64,000 nucleotides of DNA from Mangifera indica (taxonomy: Eukaryota > Streptophyta > Magnoliopsida > Sapindales > Anacardiaceae). Shown one piece after another: positions 1-9,810 of this stretch. Positions within the stretch are counted from its first letter, which is position 1; each line of letters opens with the position of its first letter. The notes under the pieces were generated by a model. It saw only the letters and a list, made by a program, of their open reading frames with translations. It was not told the DNA's origin and did not search any database. The stretch spans positions 434,001 to 498,000 of the forward strand of contig NW_025401104.1 in NCBI RefSeq assembly GCF_011075055.1. Direction: 5' to 3'. Made by a program: the position numbers and the translations under genes.

Positions 1-1
1 A

Positions 2-124
2 CATCGGATATTGGGACATTTCCCTGTAGTGAGAATTAAAAAGCTGGTAAATGATGGAATACCTAACACAGGCTTTGATATTAGTGTGGAGGCAAGTCAG
101 TGCCATAATTCCACAAAATTTTAA
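2..124 (+). CDS. Unrecognised 3'-terminal ORF fragment at window edge
   Basis: One frame is open from the window edge for 40 codons and ends at TAA 122-124. It reads through GHFPVVRIKKLVNDG and ends SQCHNSTKF. Base composition up to about position 100 is less AT-rich than what follows, which would fit the last exon of a gene lying mostly to the left. I do not recognise the product, and 40 open codons at an edge are weak evidence. It could equally be a chance ORF or a transposon fragment. Confidence 0.25.
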   Translation, partial: HRILGHFPVVRIKKLVNDGIPNTGFDISVEASQCHNSTKF

Positions 125-859
125 TTGGAGTTTAATTATGTGTTATTCAGATTTTGTTCATAGATACATGATTCAGTTTTCTAACACTATGAATTCCCTA
201 CATATTTAACCGAATTAGCTATTTGGCTAATCAAATATGTCACTTTACTTTAAAAAAAAAAAAAAGAATGTCACTTCACTTGGCCCATCCTTTTCTGTAA
301 AACATAATTTTCATCAATGGAGTAAGCAGTGAGGCATAAATAGTTTAGATTTTGAATAGAAGTTTATATGTCGATTGTAAGAGAAATCCTAAAATTCAAA
401 ACGCCAATTTTTTTTTTTTTTCAACAATAACTTCTTACACATGAAAATCTTCATACAATCTCTAGCCACCATAAACCTTGAAATGTGATTCCACGAAGTT
501 TGCATTGCATCAATATAATCTATAAAACCTTGCCTCTCAACTAATGGAAATGATTGCTCCTCAACAATTATCATTTTGGCAAGCATGGTCGTAGCATGCT
601 CTTGACTAAATCTTTAAGTACATAGACCACTATTATCCCCTTCCTCTCCTCTGATATTGGTCTTTAACGAGTGCAGGAATTTTCTGTTTTATATTTATAT
701 CCTAGTTAATAACTATGAGGATAGGAAAAACATGTCAAATGCTTGTATATCACAAGCCTAGTTAATAACTATGAGGATAGGAAAAACAAAACGCTATGAG
801 AATTATATAAGTATAATATGGTAAATGGTGAAAGACACGCTTATAAAAAAGGGTTAAAA
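125..859. other. AT-rich non-coding stretch
   Basis: No gene can be supported here. The only ORF of any length (389-586, minus) has a low-complexity Lys-rich C-terminus produced by a T-run and matches nothing I recognise. A 29-base string beginning with the words cctagttaataactatgagg occurs twice, near 702 and 757, as a local direct repeat. Confidence 0.5.
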
Positions 860-1345
860 AATTCAGACATGGACAAAATACTAAACTTGTATATATGAGA
901 TTAATATGACACATTGTCAATATTACGTTTTTTAAAATACGATAATATCAAATATAATTTTAATATTTTTCATAGATCTTTTAGTTAACAATTTAAATAT
1001 AAAAGTATTTAATTAACTATCAAACTTAATATAACATAATATATAATCAAGATTTAATTATTATAAAAAATTATAGGAAGAGTTTAAAGATTTGGAAAAC
1101 AAAAAATTGGGTTCTTTATTTTATATAGTTATAGCATTATGGTAATTAATTGAAAATACAAAAGATATTTTCGTACTTTAAAAAATTTCATAAAAAAAAG
1201 GGCAAAATACGCATTTCATATGGGAAATGTATAAAATATATAGTTAATACATTTTGGGTTTAAAAATTCAAAACGATATGCTTAAAACACAAATTAAATG
1301 AGAACGTAGATTAAACGTGAATAATTCATATTTTTACTAACTGGG
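860..1345 (+). repeat. Degenerate upstream block of peptide-gene unit A, left part
   Basis: Words in this stretch line up in order with the upstream blocks of the other peptide units. Examples are the phrase tatttaattaactatcaaacttaa against the 50.92-kb block, the phrase tatggtaattaattgaaaat against 30.07 kb, and the motif ttttactaac against 30.21 kb. The block is much more diverged than units B-G are from each other. The matching sequence resumes at about 6010, so the 4.3-kb CACTA element in between was inserted into it. Confidence 0.55.
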
Positions 1346-1619
1346 ATCACAAGTATCATTTCCGACATTGTATATCAATATGTTCGCGTAATACATGCAA
1401 TTCATGTGTTCAATCTTATTAGTTGTCTCATTCACGATTTTCTCAAAATGCAATCACACATAGGACTTCGAAGATTGTCTAGAAGAATTATAACAAATTT
1501 CATAAAACATGACAAAATTTGTGCCAAAAAGTGAAAAATTCGTCTCAAAAATTCAATTGTGATGAAAGATCAAATTGTCAAAAAATGTGCGTTACCAAAG
1601 AGTAATATCCATGAAAAAG

Positions 1620-2240
1620 AAAATTGTCCCTAATAGCCCATCATTAAGGATGAAATGATACACATTTTGGGACAAATTTTTTTGTCCATAAATGAATTAA
1701 CTTTAGTCTCAAATAACTCTATTTTGTCCCAAAAAACACACATTTAGAGGCCATGTTTTTGATTATACAATTAATTGGGAACAAATTTGTTTGCCCTTGA
1801 ATATATAATGAATTAGGGACAAAATTTGTTGTCCTTAACTATGCATTGAATTGGGAACAATTTTTTTTATCCTTGAATGTATAATGAATTAGAGACAATC
1901 TTTTGTCTTTGTTGTACATTGAATCAAAGACAAATTGTTTTATCCTTGAATATGTAATGAATTAGGAACAAAATTTTTCCTCCTTGCTTGTATAATGAAT
2001 TGGCAACAAAATTTTTTGCCTTTAATTGTGTAAGGAGTTGAAGACAAATTTTTTTGTTCTTGGCTGTATGATAAATTAAGGACAAAATTTTTTTCCTTGA
2101 TTAAGTAATGAATTGAAGACAATTTTTAATGTCCTTAATTGTGTTATAAATCGAGGACAAAAAAATACGTCCTTAATTGTATTGTAAATTGAGGTCAAGA
2201 GTTTTTGTTCTTAATTATGTTGTGAAATTGATACGAGAAT
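1620..2240 (+). repeat. CACTA subterminal repeats, left block
   Basis: About a dozen diverged copies of a roughly 45-bp motif with core gggacaaaattttttgtcc followed by a tgtaatgaatt-like segment. Each copy is partly self-complementary (ggacaa / ttgtcc). Spacing and divergence are irregular, as in CACTA subterminal regions. Confidence 0.6.
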
Positions 2241-2473
2241 TCTGATCATAAATTAAAATTAATAATTATATTAACCCTCAAAATCCAACAATTCAACTAA
2301 AAAATATTAATCATATCAAATTATTACTATTACAAATCAACTAATAACATTGCAAAATTATTACTATTACAATTGTATTAAAAAATATTAATCAACCAAT
2401 ACTAACAAAATATTGTAAATCTATAAATGTAATAGTTAAAACATCTAATTATATATCTATCTTGTATTACCAC

Positions 2474-2613
2474 AGGAAAATACAGACCTGCGAATGTCAT
2501 TGTGCTTATGAATAGATTCTATGGCCAGCACACTCTGACCAATGTAAAATCTGGCCACAGTTCCAGTCAAGGTCTCATCTCTCATCAGCAAAATCATGAT
2601 GTCCCCACCTGGT
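2474..2613 (-). pseudogene. Captured NDR/AGC protein kinase exon fragment (kinase subdomains V-VI)
   Basis: Translated on the minus strand this reads PGGDIMILLM, then RFYIGQSVLAIESIHKHND. This is very close to the PGGDxMxLLM and ARFYxxExVLAIxxIHxxxxIHRD stretch of plant NDR/Tricornered-type AGC kinases. The catalytic HRD is replaced by RRS and the frame runs out soon after, so the piece cannot be a working kinase. It lies inside the CACTA element and is best read as transduplicated host sequence. Confidence 0.65.
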
Positions 2614-2949
2614 ATATATTCCATAATTAATACAAGTACTCAGCAATCGCACGTTAAGAAGTTCAAACAAAATAGTAGAAGGACATGATAAATTATTCCA
2701 CTCCATATCAGCAAAGTTTGTTTTTACCATTATAGAAGAATCCCAAATAAGATGAGATTAACCGTAGTATTAACTTTTCTTTTATGCACCAATTCATTGT
2801 AAGACTTGGTAATTGCAGAGTAATTATGCACATTATCTCATTATGAACATCGAACAAAAGATAATAGATACCAAAATGTTTCCTTTTCTTATATCCTGGT
2901 CAGGGGAATTACTATAATAACTAGAGAGATTTACCATTCCACAATGTAG

Positions 2950-3068
2950 CAAGTACCTTGACAGAAGTTGATCAGGTTCTTTGGCATAAGAAATAGCAAG
3001 AACTGTATGCAGCAAATCCTGGTCAATATTCTCAGGCACTAATCTCACAGACACTAAGGGACCACCTG
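2950..3068 (-). pseudogene. Possible third captured exon, unrecognised
   Basis: The same minus-strand frame continues downstream of the kinase piece through a segment reading GGPLVSVRLVPENIDQDL and AISYAKEPDQLLSRYLLHCG. It is preceded by a good acceptor-like sequence (cttgcttgcag on the minus strand, near 3070). The higher complexity and the splice-like edge suggest a captured exon. I do not recognise the gene, and it is not obviously part of the kinase. Confidence 0.35.
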
Positions 3069-3126
3069 CAAGCAAGAAAGTGGGATGTACAAATTCAAAC
3101 ATTACCCAGTTTATGGGGCCGAAAAT

Positions 3127-3189
3127 TAGTTCCATTCCATAACCTTTCCTCAGCAACACATCCAGAGCAACATAATCAGGTGTTCCAAC
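3127..3189 (-). pseudogene. Captured NDR/AGC kinase fragment (subdomain VIII)
   Basis: Minus-strand residues VGTPDYVALDVLLRKGYGME match the activation-segment end of NDR-type kinases, where the usual form is VGTPDYIAPEVLLxKGYGMEC. The invariant APE has decayed to ALD. It is in the same open frame as the CACTA transposase N-terminal domain just upstream (3208-3336), so the element carries a fused transposase-kinase reading frame. It lies about 500 bp from the other kinase piece, which comes from an earlier part of the kinase domain but sits further downstream on this strand; the captured pieces are rearranged. Confidence 0.65.
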
Positions 3190-3207
3190 ATTTTGTCTTT
3201 GGATGTA

Positions 3208-3336
3208 CAAATTCAAACAATCTATGCATGGACATCTAATATCACATTCCCTACCAAAATTGTTTTCCACAAATTTCATGAAAGATCTTGCTCCTTTCAC
3301 GTATCTTTCAAACCTTTTTTTTTTTCCATTAACCAA
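3208..3336 (-). pseudogene. TNP2-type transposase N-terminal (transposase-associated) domain remnant
   Basis: An ORF starts at 3336 on the minus strand. Residues 11-43 contain RYVKGARSFMKFV and then IRCPCIDCLN. The Y-x-G-x-x-x-F-x-x-F spacing followed by I-x-C-P-C-x-x-C is diagnostic of the transposase-associated domain at the start of plant CACTA transposases. After about residue 48 the frame runs into kinase-derived sequence rather than transposase, so the catalytic part is lost. Confidence 0.65.
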
Positions 3337-4543
3337 GTCTTACCCATGATTAATACCTATTAAGTGACCCAAAAAAAAACACTTAACAAAATAAAGGACC
3401 AATAGAATCAATGTAACTAGCCACTTCATGTTATACAAAGAAACATGCAAATTTAGAGAGGAAAAGATTAAGAACTCACCAAAGAATCTTTTGTTGTTTG
3501 AAGACCTAATCCCTGCAAAGTAAAATAACAGACAATGAATTAACATATCACATTGCTTATCCTAAAAATAGATATAGCAAGATACACTTACAACCACACA
3601 AGATACTGTTAAAAAATGACATAGCAAGAAACTCTCTCAGGTTGCTGTATGATTGATAAATAAAGGTCAAATCAAAACAAAGATGGCAGATGTCTTAGCT
3701 TAAGCAGATAATATTTAACAACTGTTAATATGTCAATTAGATAAACCGAGAGAATTATGTGTTGTAACAACACATAATTCAGACCCTTCATTCAACGAAA
3801 TAATTTAAAAATAATTAATTCAGACCCTTCATTCCATTAGGTACTGCTTAATACATATTTTGGGCTACTAGTCAGTTCAGTGAAAAAATTCTTTACTTTG
3901 GCAAGTTGTTCATAAAAAATGTGAAAGTAATTGGTTGAGACTGACTAAAACTAGTACAAATAATTAAGCTTTGAAATCTAGATTACTCAGACTTCAACTA
4001 TTAGTGGACACATATGCTGACACTAGGTTATTCAGAGCTTAAAGAACAGACTTCAACTATTAGTGGGCAGAAATTAAGCATTGAAATCTAGAAGATTTTA
4101 GCAGAAACTAAAGCACTAAAATACAGAGATGGTGACAGTATTTCACATGTAATACAAGCAAGTTATTATTCTAGTATGACAGGTTACACGGAAATCATGG
4201 ATGAGAATGTGGAGACATTACACACAGAACCACATTTGCAATAATGCAATCATGAAGATAAAATAAGATCTATTTAATTAAATTCAAATACAAAACACAT
4301 CAAATCACATAAAACTGAAATTCATAAATACATCATATAACAGCAGAAATCATACACTAGCAGAAGAAAAAACCTAGAATTGGTTAAAGAACAAATACTT
4401 GACCAAAAAATAACGCATCATTCATTCAAATTTGAATCCAATGAAAGCCTACCATTAATCTTCACAGCTATGATTTTCAAAAATTAAAGCAAATAGTCAT
4501 TCTAGCACTATGTTTTGTAAATGGAAGAGAAGAGAGAACGAAC

Positions 4544-4677
4544 CTGGATTTACGGTTCTTCAGAGGATTGCGTGCAGTTGAGTTGGGAGATTGGGGGAAA
4601 TTTAAAAGTGAAAATGTGGTGTTGTTTTGGAGTGGAAGTGCGGTTCCTTGATTTTTATAAGAAGAGAAAGGAACCAA
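4544..4677 (-). pseudogene. Possible captured first exon, Ser/Thr-rich N-terminus
   Basis: An ATG at 4677 (minus) opens 44 codons rich in Ser, Thr, Asn and Pro with few acidic residues, ending at a donor-like CCAG|GTTCG at 4544/4543. This looks like an organelle transit-peptide exon, and GC content is higher than in the flanks. It lies within the CACTA element. A 33-nt minus-strand segment with good splice edges (3480-3512) could be a second small exon, but joined in phase it would meet a stop. The source gene is not recognised. Confidence 0.25.
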
Positions 4678-4859
4678 AATGAAAAAAGTGCTCTTATTAC
4701 TTGCTAGAAATTCTTTTAATTCTTTTATAGTTTACGGGTAAGATAGATAATATTATTTTACATAAAGATCAAAATGATACATTAATTAAGCAACACTTAC
4801 GCATAAATATTTTTTAGTTTGAGTTTGAGTTTATTGATTTGAAAGCCAAACTGAATCAA

Positions 4860-5790
4860 ATATTTTCTAAAAGTAAAAATAAGTCTTAACTTATTGGGAA
4901 TGAAATTAAGTTTTTGTTCCCTAAAATAATTATTTTAAGATAAAATTAAGATATCGTTCCTAAAAATAATATTTTAGAACAAAATTAAGATATTATCCCT
5001 AAAAATAATAAACCTTACTTTTTTTGAGAGGAAATTTTCATTTTATCCCCCAAATTTATCATTCTCGGATAAAAATAAAATTGTCTCTAAAAGTGACATT
5101 CTAGAACAAAATAAAAATTGTCCCTAAAAATAAATTATATATTTTTGAGGACTAAATTTAGATTTCGCCCCTAAAAGTAATATTTTGAGGTAAAATTAAA
5201 ATTGTCCTTAAAAATAAATCTTATGTTTTTGGGCACAAAAATCATTCTATGATAAAAATAAAATCGTCTCTAAAAGTGATATTTCGGGACAAAATTAAAA
5301 TTATCCCTAAAATTAAATTTTCTGTTTTTGCAAATGAAATTTTCATTTCATCCTCTAAAATTATCATTCTAAGACAAAAATTAACATTTAAGGATACAAT
5401 TAAAATAGTTCTTAAAAATAAATTCTACATTTTTTGGAACAAAATAAAAATTGTCCCCTAAAATTATCATTTTGTGACAAAAATAAAATCATCGCTAAAA
5501 GTGACATTCTAGGACAAAAAAAATTGTCCCTAAAAATAAATTCTATGTTTTTGGAGAAAAAAATTAAGATTTCATCTTTTAAAATTGTTATTCTATGACA
5601 AAAATAAAATCATCCTTAAAATGATTAGTTTGAAACAATATTAAAAATGTCCTTAAAAATAAATTTTAACTTAGTGGAGACAAAATTAAGATTTCATCCA
5701 TTAAAATAATCATTTAGGGATGAAATCTTAATTTTATCCCTAAAGTTATATTTTGGGATGGAATTAAAATCGTCCATAAATTGAATTCTT
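4860..5790 (+). repeat. CACTA subterminal repeats, right block
   Basis: Many diverged copies of a motif of the form ggacaaaattaaaattgtccctaaaaataaatt, in alternating versions with atttcatcc/aagattt. The inverted words ggacaa and ttgtcc recur every 40-70 bp right up to the terminal repeat. The ORF at 5249-5461 is just this repeat translated. Confidence 0.6.
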
Positions 5791-5799
5791 GTTGTAGTG
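5783..5799 (-). repeat. CACTA terminal inverted repeat
   Basis: GAATTCTTGTTGTAGTG; its complement starts CACTACAA, the signature end of En/Spm elements. A 3-bp target duplication is expected but cannot be shown without the left end. Confidence 0.65.
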
Positions 5800-7035
5800 C
5801 AGTAACCATAGTATTTGATGTATAGTCTTTAGAAATTATTATGCATCTCCACATATTTATCTTGACTTAAAAAAGTAATCAATTGCAACTAATGATCACT
5901 CATTGGCAAGTTGTTTATATCCACTTGCCCATGGATGCATGGCCAAAAAATAAGCAAACCCAGGTAATTCTAATGACAACACTTCAAATCAAGTTAAAGT
6001 AATTAATCATAGGCCAATTTGTTTAGAACAAAATTAGTATTTCATTTTCCATGGGAAATCTCCAGGATACATGTAAACATCTAGGAATTCATTTATCTGA
6101 AGTCTTTATGTTCAATAGCGTGAACAATATGCAAATAGAGAACTGTTCTTTACCCTATTGACAAGTTAATTTAGTGCCTTCCTTTCCACTGATTGTTTTC
6201 ATATTTACTTATTTCACGGCGTTAACTTCTACCAATATTATTGAATTTTAAACATACTGATTTGTGTTGTGGTCTCTTTGTAGTATTAAGATATCTGTAT
6301 TATAAATCAATACAAATATGAAAATTTTTCGTGAAGAAAATGTAGAACACCGAATAAAATGTACCTCTTGTAAATGAAGATCCTCGCACTGGTCACTACA
6401 CTACAAACTATCTAAGATCCCTAAATCTTAATATTTTTCACTTTGTCTTACTTTACACTGATTATATTATAATGGTAGATTAAAAAAATAAATCGTAAAA
6501 CTGGTAAGAAAGTAGGACACCTCAAATAGAAGAAAAAGTATTCCATATAAGACGTTTGATTACTGGAGAATCAATCAAAGCAAACCCAAAAATTTAACAA
6601 TACCCAAATGAAAAGCTGATAAGAAGCAATGAACATATCCGTGATGAAAAATTGGGAAAGAATCGAAGGAGATTCAAGGAAGCTGAGAGGAATAATCAAA
6701 TTTTACTTATGTAAAATTTTGAGATTAGGGCAAGAAATGTCGACGTTAGTCATATAAACTTTTCGAAAAGGAATAATCAAATCACAATATAAAATGGTGG
6801 CTTGGTAGTTGCACCAAACACCATCATTTTGTAATCCACAAAACGGCATCGTTTTGTTTAGTTAGAATTATAAAAAATGAATGGCAAATACTCAACAATT
6901 CGTTGGTCAGTTTAAACTTTGAAATTGGAAATAATTCCCATCCACCCCAAAGCACTTTCAAAGTCATTTGCCAAAATTACGTTCATAGAAAAAACGTTTT
7001 ACATGAAAATTGGCTTCCAAACATTTCTAGCTTGC
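5800..7035 (+). repeat. Upstream block of peptide gene A (right part)
   Basis: No gene. From about 6010 the sequence lines up with the block upstream of genes B, E and G. Shared landmarks include ccatgggaaatctccagga, caatatgcaaatagagaactgttct, ttgaattttaaacat, gaagaaaatgtagaacacc, and the stretch ending caccatcattttgtgatccacaaa just before the promoter. Identity is clearly lower than among B-G. 5800-6010 has no visible counterpart in the other units. Confidence 0.6.
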
Positions 7036-7043
7036 TATAAATA
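7036..7043 (+). promoter_or_regulatory. TATA box of peptide gene A
   Basis: TATAAATA, 46 bp before the ATG. The same octamer stands at the same place in copies B, E and G, followed by a shared stretch that includes atataccatattctcaagca. Confidence 0.6.
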
Positions 7044-7081
7044 TAATCAATATACCATATTCTCAAGCATAATCAATAAAA

Positions 7082-7593
7082 ATGGCTGGCAAGTTCCCAT
7101 TTGTGTACTTTCTGGTAACGTTGCTTTTAATTCTCCTCTGCTCTTCAACTATTCTTCCCCATGCAGAAGCAGCAAAAACCAGTGAGTCAATCTTCCATAT
7201 ATATTTCTCTTCAAACTCATATATTTTCTTTAATTAGTTTATTTAATTTAAAACAATGGATTTGTACATTGTGAGTGAGTCCATTCTTACGCTTGCGGAA
7301 TCACCACAAACAAGTGAGCCCATTTCTTTATATTAATTTCCGTCAATTAATGCCTCTTTGTATAAAATAAATTCCTGGGTATGTTCATAATTATGCAAGA
7401 TATATGATACAACTGATAGGTTACGATTATTATGATTTAAAATAACAAAGCAATAATTTTTGTAGAAGAGAAGACGGCAGCAGCGCATGGCCACATGATT
7501 GATGGAATTAATCATTTTACTAAAGCCAGTGTTTCTGGAAGCCGCTCGCTACCTGACAATCACGGTGATAAAAATCCTATCAATGTCCCATAA
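7082..7593 (+). CDS. Small secreted peptide precursor, copy A (2 exons)
   Basis: Exon 1 is 7082-7181 and exon 2 is 7466-7593, joined by a phase-1 intron with donor GTGAGT and acceptor TGTAG. The spliced product is 75 aa. Residues 1-30 form a classic signal peptide: basic MAGK start, a long Leu/Ile core, and a likely cleavage after the AEA at residues 28-30. The mature part is about 45 aa and has no cysteine. It contains KEKTAAAHGHM, then GSRSLPDNHG (residues 58-67), and ends NPINVP. This copy differs most from the others: HFTKASVS replaces YSIKxGVx, and the block is GSRSLPDNH instead of GSPSPPDNH. Length differences among copies are whole codons, which supports real coding. I do not recognise the family. 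A secreted signalling or defence peptide is inferred from the architecture only. The start is the first ATG after the conserved TATA box. Confidence 0.75.
7282..7320 (+). repeat. Intronic copy of the exon-1 end and splice donor
   Basis: Inside the intron, these 39 bases match the end of exon 1 plus donor (as in copy D) at about 31 of 39 positions, including ttgcggaa and a second GTGAG after caaacaa. Equivalent sequences occur in the introns of copies B-G. It looks like an old internal duplication that left a second donor-like site. Confidence 0.5.
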
Positions 7594-8064
7594 CGAAGTG
7601 ATGCATGAGGTGGCAAGTTACTCAATGGATAAGCTTTTGCTATTAACATAAGTGTTTCCTTAATGTATTTGGTTTTTAAGATTCTACTCCAAGTTGGTTT
7701 ATCATGTATGCTATTTCTGTCGACATACAAATATTATACATAATTTATATAAATGCTGTTAACATAATGCCTTCATATTATTCTTAATTAATATCGGTCA
7801 TCTTCTTTAGTTTATAGCTAATTCATGTTATATCTATAGTTTCACAATTTTCTCTAATTATAAGAATTGATTCAGAAGAAAATATATATTGTTAGATTAA
7901 GGGTTTTTTTTTTCTCTATATAGTATCATGTATGAGGTTTATTGACAAGATTGCCTTTTCAACGGTTAAAGGCAACTTGCAAGTTCTTGGCTCAAGCTCC
8001 AACTTGAGATAAAACAACCAACTCATACTCAGCGGGACAAATTACTCTTAAATCTCATAACTAA
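7594..8064 (+). repeat. 3' flank of peptide gene A
   Basis: Starts cgaagtgatgcatgaggtgg, the same 3'-flank start as in the other copies. Similarity continues through aagtgtttcctt and gtatcatgtatgaggtttattgacaaga to about 7950, then stops. No other gene is present. Confidence 0.55.
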
Positions 8065-9307
8065 TATATTTATCAATAATATTTAAAGTCATGGTGTAAG
8101 ATTTTAGTGGTATAAATGCAATATTTTCAACTTCTAAGAGTGTATTGATATTTTATTTTAGCCAAGTCACAAGCTTGCAAACTCATTAAGCTATGCAATA
8201 ACAGGCTGGAGCTCGATAATAATTTATCCAAGTCGCATGCAACTCAACTCGTTTATAACCCTATCCAAACCCATTTCGTTATAAAATTTCTAACCATAAT
8301 TCTCATAATTTAATTAAAAAACCTTTAATGAAATGTAAAATAAAATGCATTAAAATTTTATAAACAAAATCAACAAACTTCATTCCCAGTCTTAATAATT
8401 GAATTATTTATCATATCATAAATTAAAAATCTAATTTTTATATTATGTAGCATATATTATATCATATTGTAACATATATTTTTATAAAATAATAATAATA
8501 AAATAGTAAAACCATTAATTTATATATCATCACTTAGAAAATATCAAAAACATCTTTAAAATTTTATAATTTCTCATATGTACCCTTATTATGTCAGTAC
8601 TTTTCTAAAAAAGTGTATCAACTTATATCAGTGATATATATTGTTTTGTACAATAAATTCATCTTATTGTGCCAATTTTTGATACACATTAGAATATGCA
8701 TAATTTTTTTTACATGTTTTGTATCTATCATATGATATATATCATATATTATAAGATACATATAATTATGTATACATTATTAAACTATTTTTATAGATTG
8801 ACAAAATTACCTTGCATCATTTAATAAAATTTAACCACCTTGTTTGATCTTAGGGATTAGAATAACTTTTTTCCTGATCTTACTAGATGACTAGACCTAT
8901 AAATTTCTTCAAACTCAAGGGGGAAAATTTACTAAGGCCAAATGACTATTTCCTGCCCAAGATAATTTTCACATTTTAAATTTTAAACAGTGAAATTTTC
9001 ACCCATCATTTATTTATGATGGAAAATTCTATTTTATTTTACTAAAAATGACCATTTTATCTTTTAATTAAAATTACAAAACTTTAGACCACTAAAATTA
9101 TCAAAACTCTAACTAATTTTTTAAAATATAATTATTATTTTTAAAATTATTGAAAAAATATTAAAATTTTGAAAATACTTGTGAATTTTTTTAATTTTCA
9201 AAATTCTTAAAATTTTATATAACAACTTTAATATTTTAAAAAATTATAATTGTACTCAAACATAAAAAGGAAAACAAAAAATAGCCATGAGCATTTTCAT
9301 TCGCAAA

Positions 9308-9604
9308 TAGGGTTAGATTCAAATCGAGCCCATTCGAGCTCTAGCTAGAGCTCGAGCTCGGCTTGAATGAGCCTAAAATGAGCCAGCTCTATACAAGCTC
9401 GAGCCAACATGTTTGAGCTTGAGCTCCTTGTCAAATTTACGAATTAAAAATTTTGATATGAAATGACATCGTTTTGATTAATGTATATTAAAATGATGTC
9501 GTTTTAATAATGAATTAGTTAAAAGCTCAAGTTTGAAACCAAACAAGCCAAGTTCGAGCTTAGTTTTTACGAGGATGAGTTTGGCTTAGCTTGAATCCAA
9601 CTCT
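9308..9604. mobile_element. Short inverted-repeat element (MITE) with 9-bp target duplication
   Basis: The 297-bp element is flanked on both sides by ATTCGCAAA (9299-9307 and 9605-9613). Its ends are imperfect inverted repeats: TAGGGTTAGATTCAA on the left and, complemented, AGAGTTGGATTCAAG on the right. The interior is rich in gagctcgag words. A target duplication of 8-9 bp points to a hAT- or Mutator-type MITE. It is absent from the paired duplication near 42.5 kb, but that copy has lost the whole surrounding region. Confidence 0.65.
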
Positions 9605-9810
9605 ATTCGCAAAGATGACATTCGGGAATCTTGAAAATAGAATAGTGGGAAATTTTCATTTAGCAAATCTTGGAAGGTTTTAGGGAAATAGTGTTTTGGC
9701 GGCTATTAATCTCTAAAGTTGGTGGCAATAAGTAGTTGAGTTTTACTCTTCAACTTTTTTCGCATGTTCCTAGTTTTCATCGACAAAAATCTCAAACTAA
9801 ACCAACAAAA

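Larger units (their letters stand above)
1480..5799 (-). mobile_element. CACTA (En/Spm) DNA transposon relic carrying captured gene pieces
   Basis: The right end reads GAATTCTTGTTGTAGTG (5783-5799), whose complement CACTACAACAAGAATTC is a typical CACTA terminus. Long blocks of short diverged subterminal repeats lie at both ends. The interior, read on the minus strand, encodes the N-terminal transposase-associated domain of a TNP2-type transposase plus pieces of an NDR-family kinase gene. No catalytic transposase core is visible, so the element is non-autonomous. I could not find an intact left CACTA terminus; the left limit is set by where the subterminal repeats begin and is approximate. Confidence 0.65.

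Noticed and set aside
1620..2240. Regularly spaced short repeats that could suggest a CRISPR-like or satellite array
   Set aside because: The units are diverged, spacing is irregular and there are no unique spacers. They match CACTA subterminal repeats, and a CACTA terminus and transposase domain are present.
7540..7593. Assignment of the peptide to the CLE, PIP, CEP or IDA families
   Set aside because: GSPSPPDNH shares Pro/Ser/His content with them but does not fit the spacing of any of these motifs. Naming a family would go beyond the evidence.
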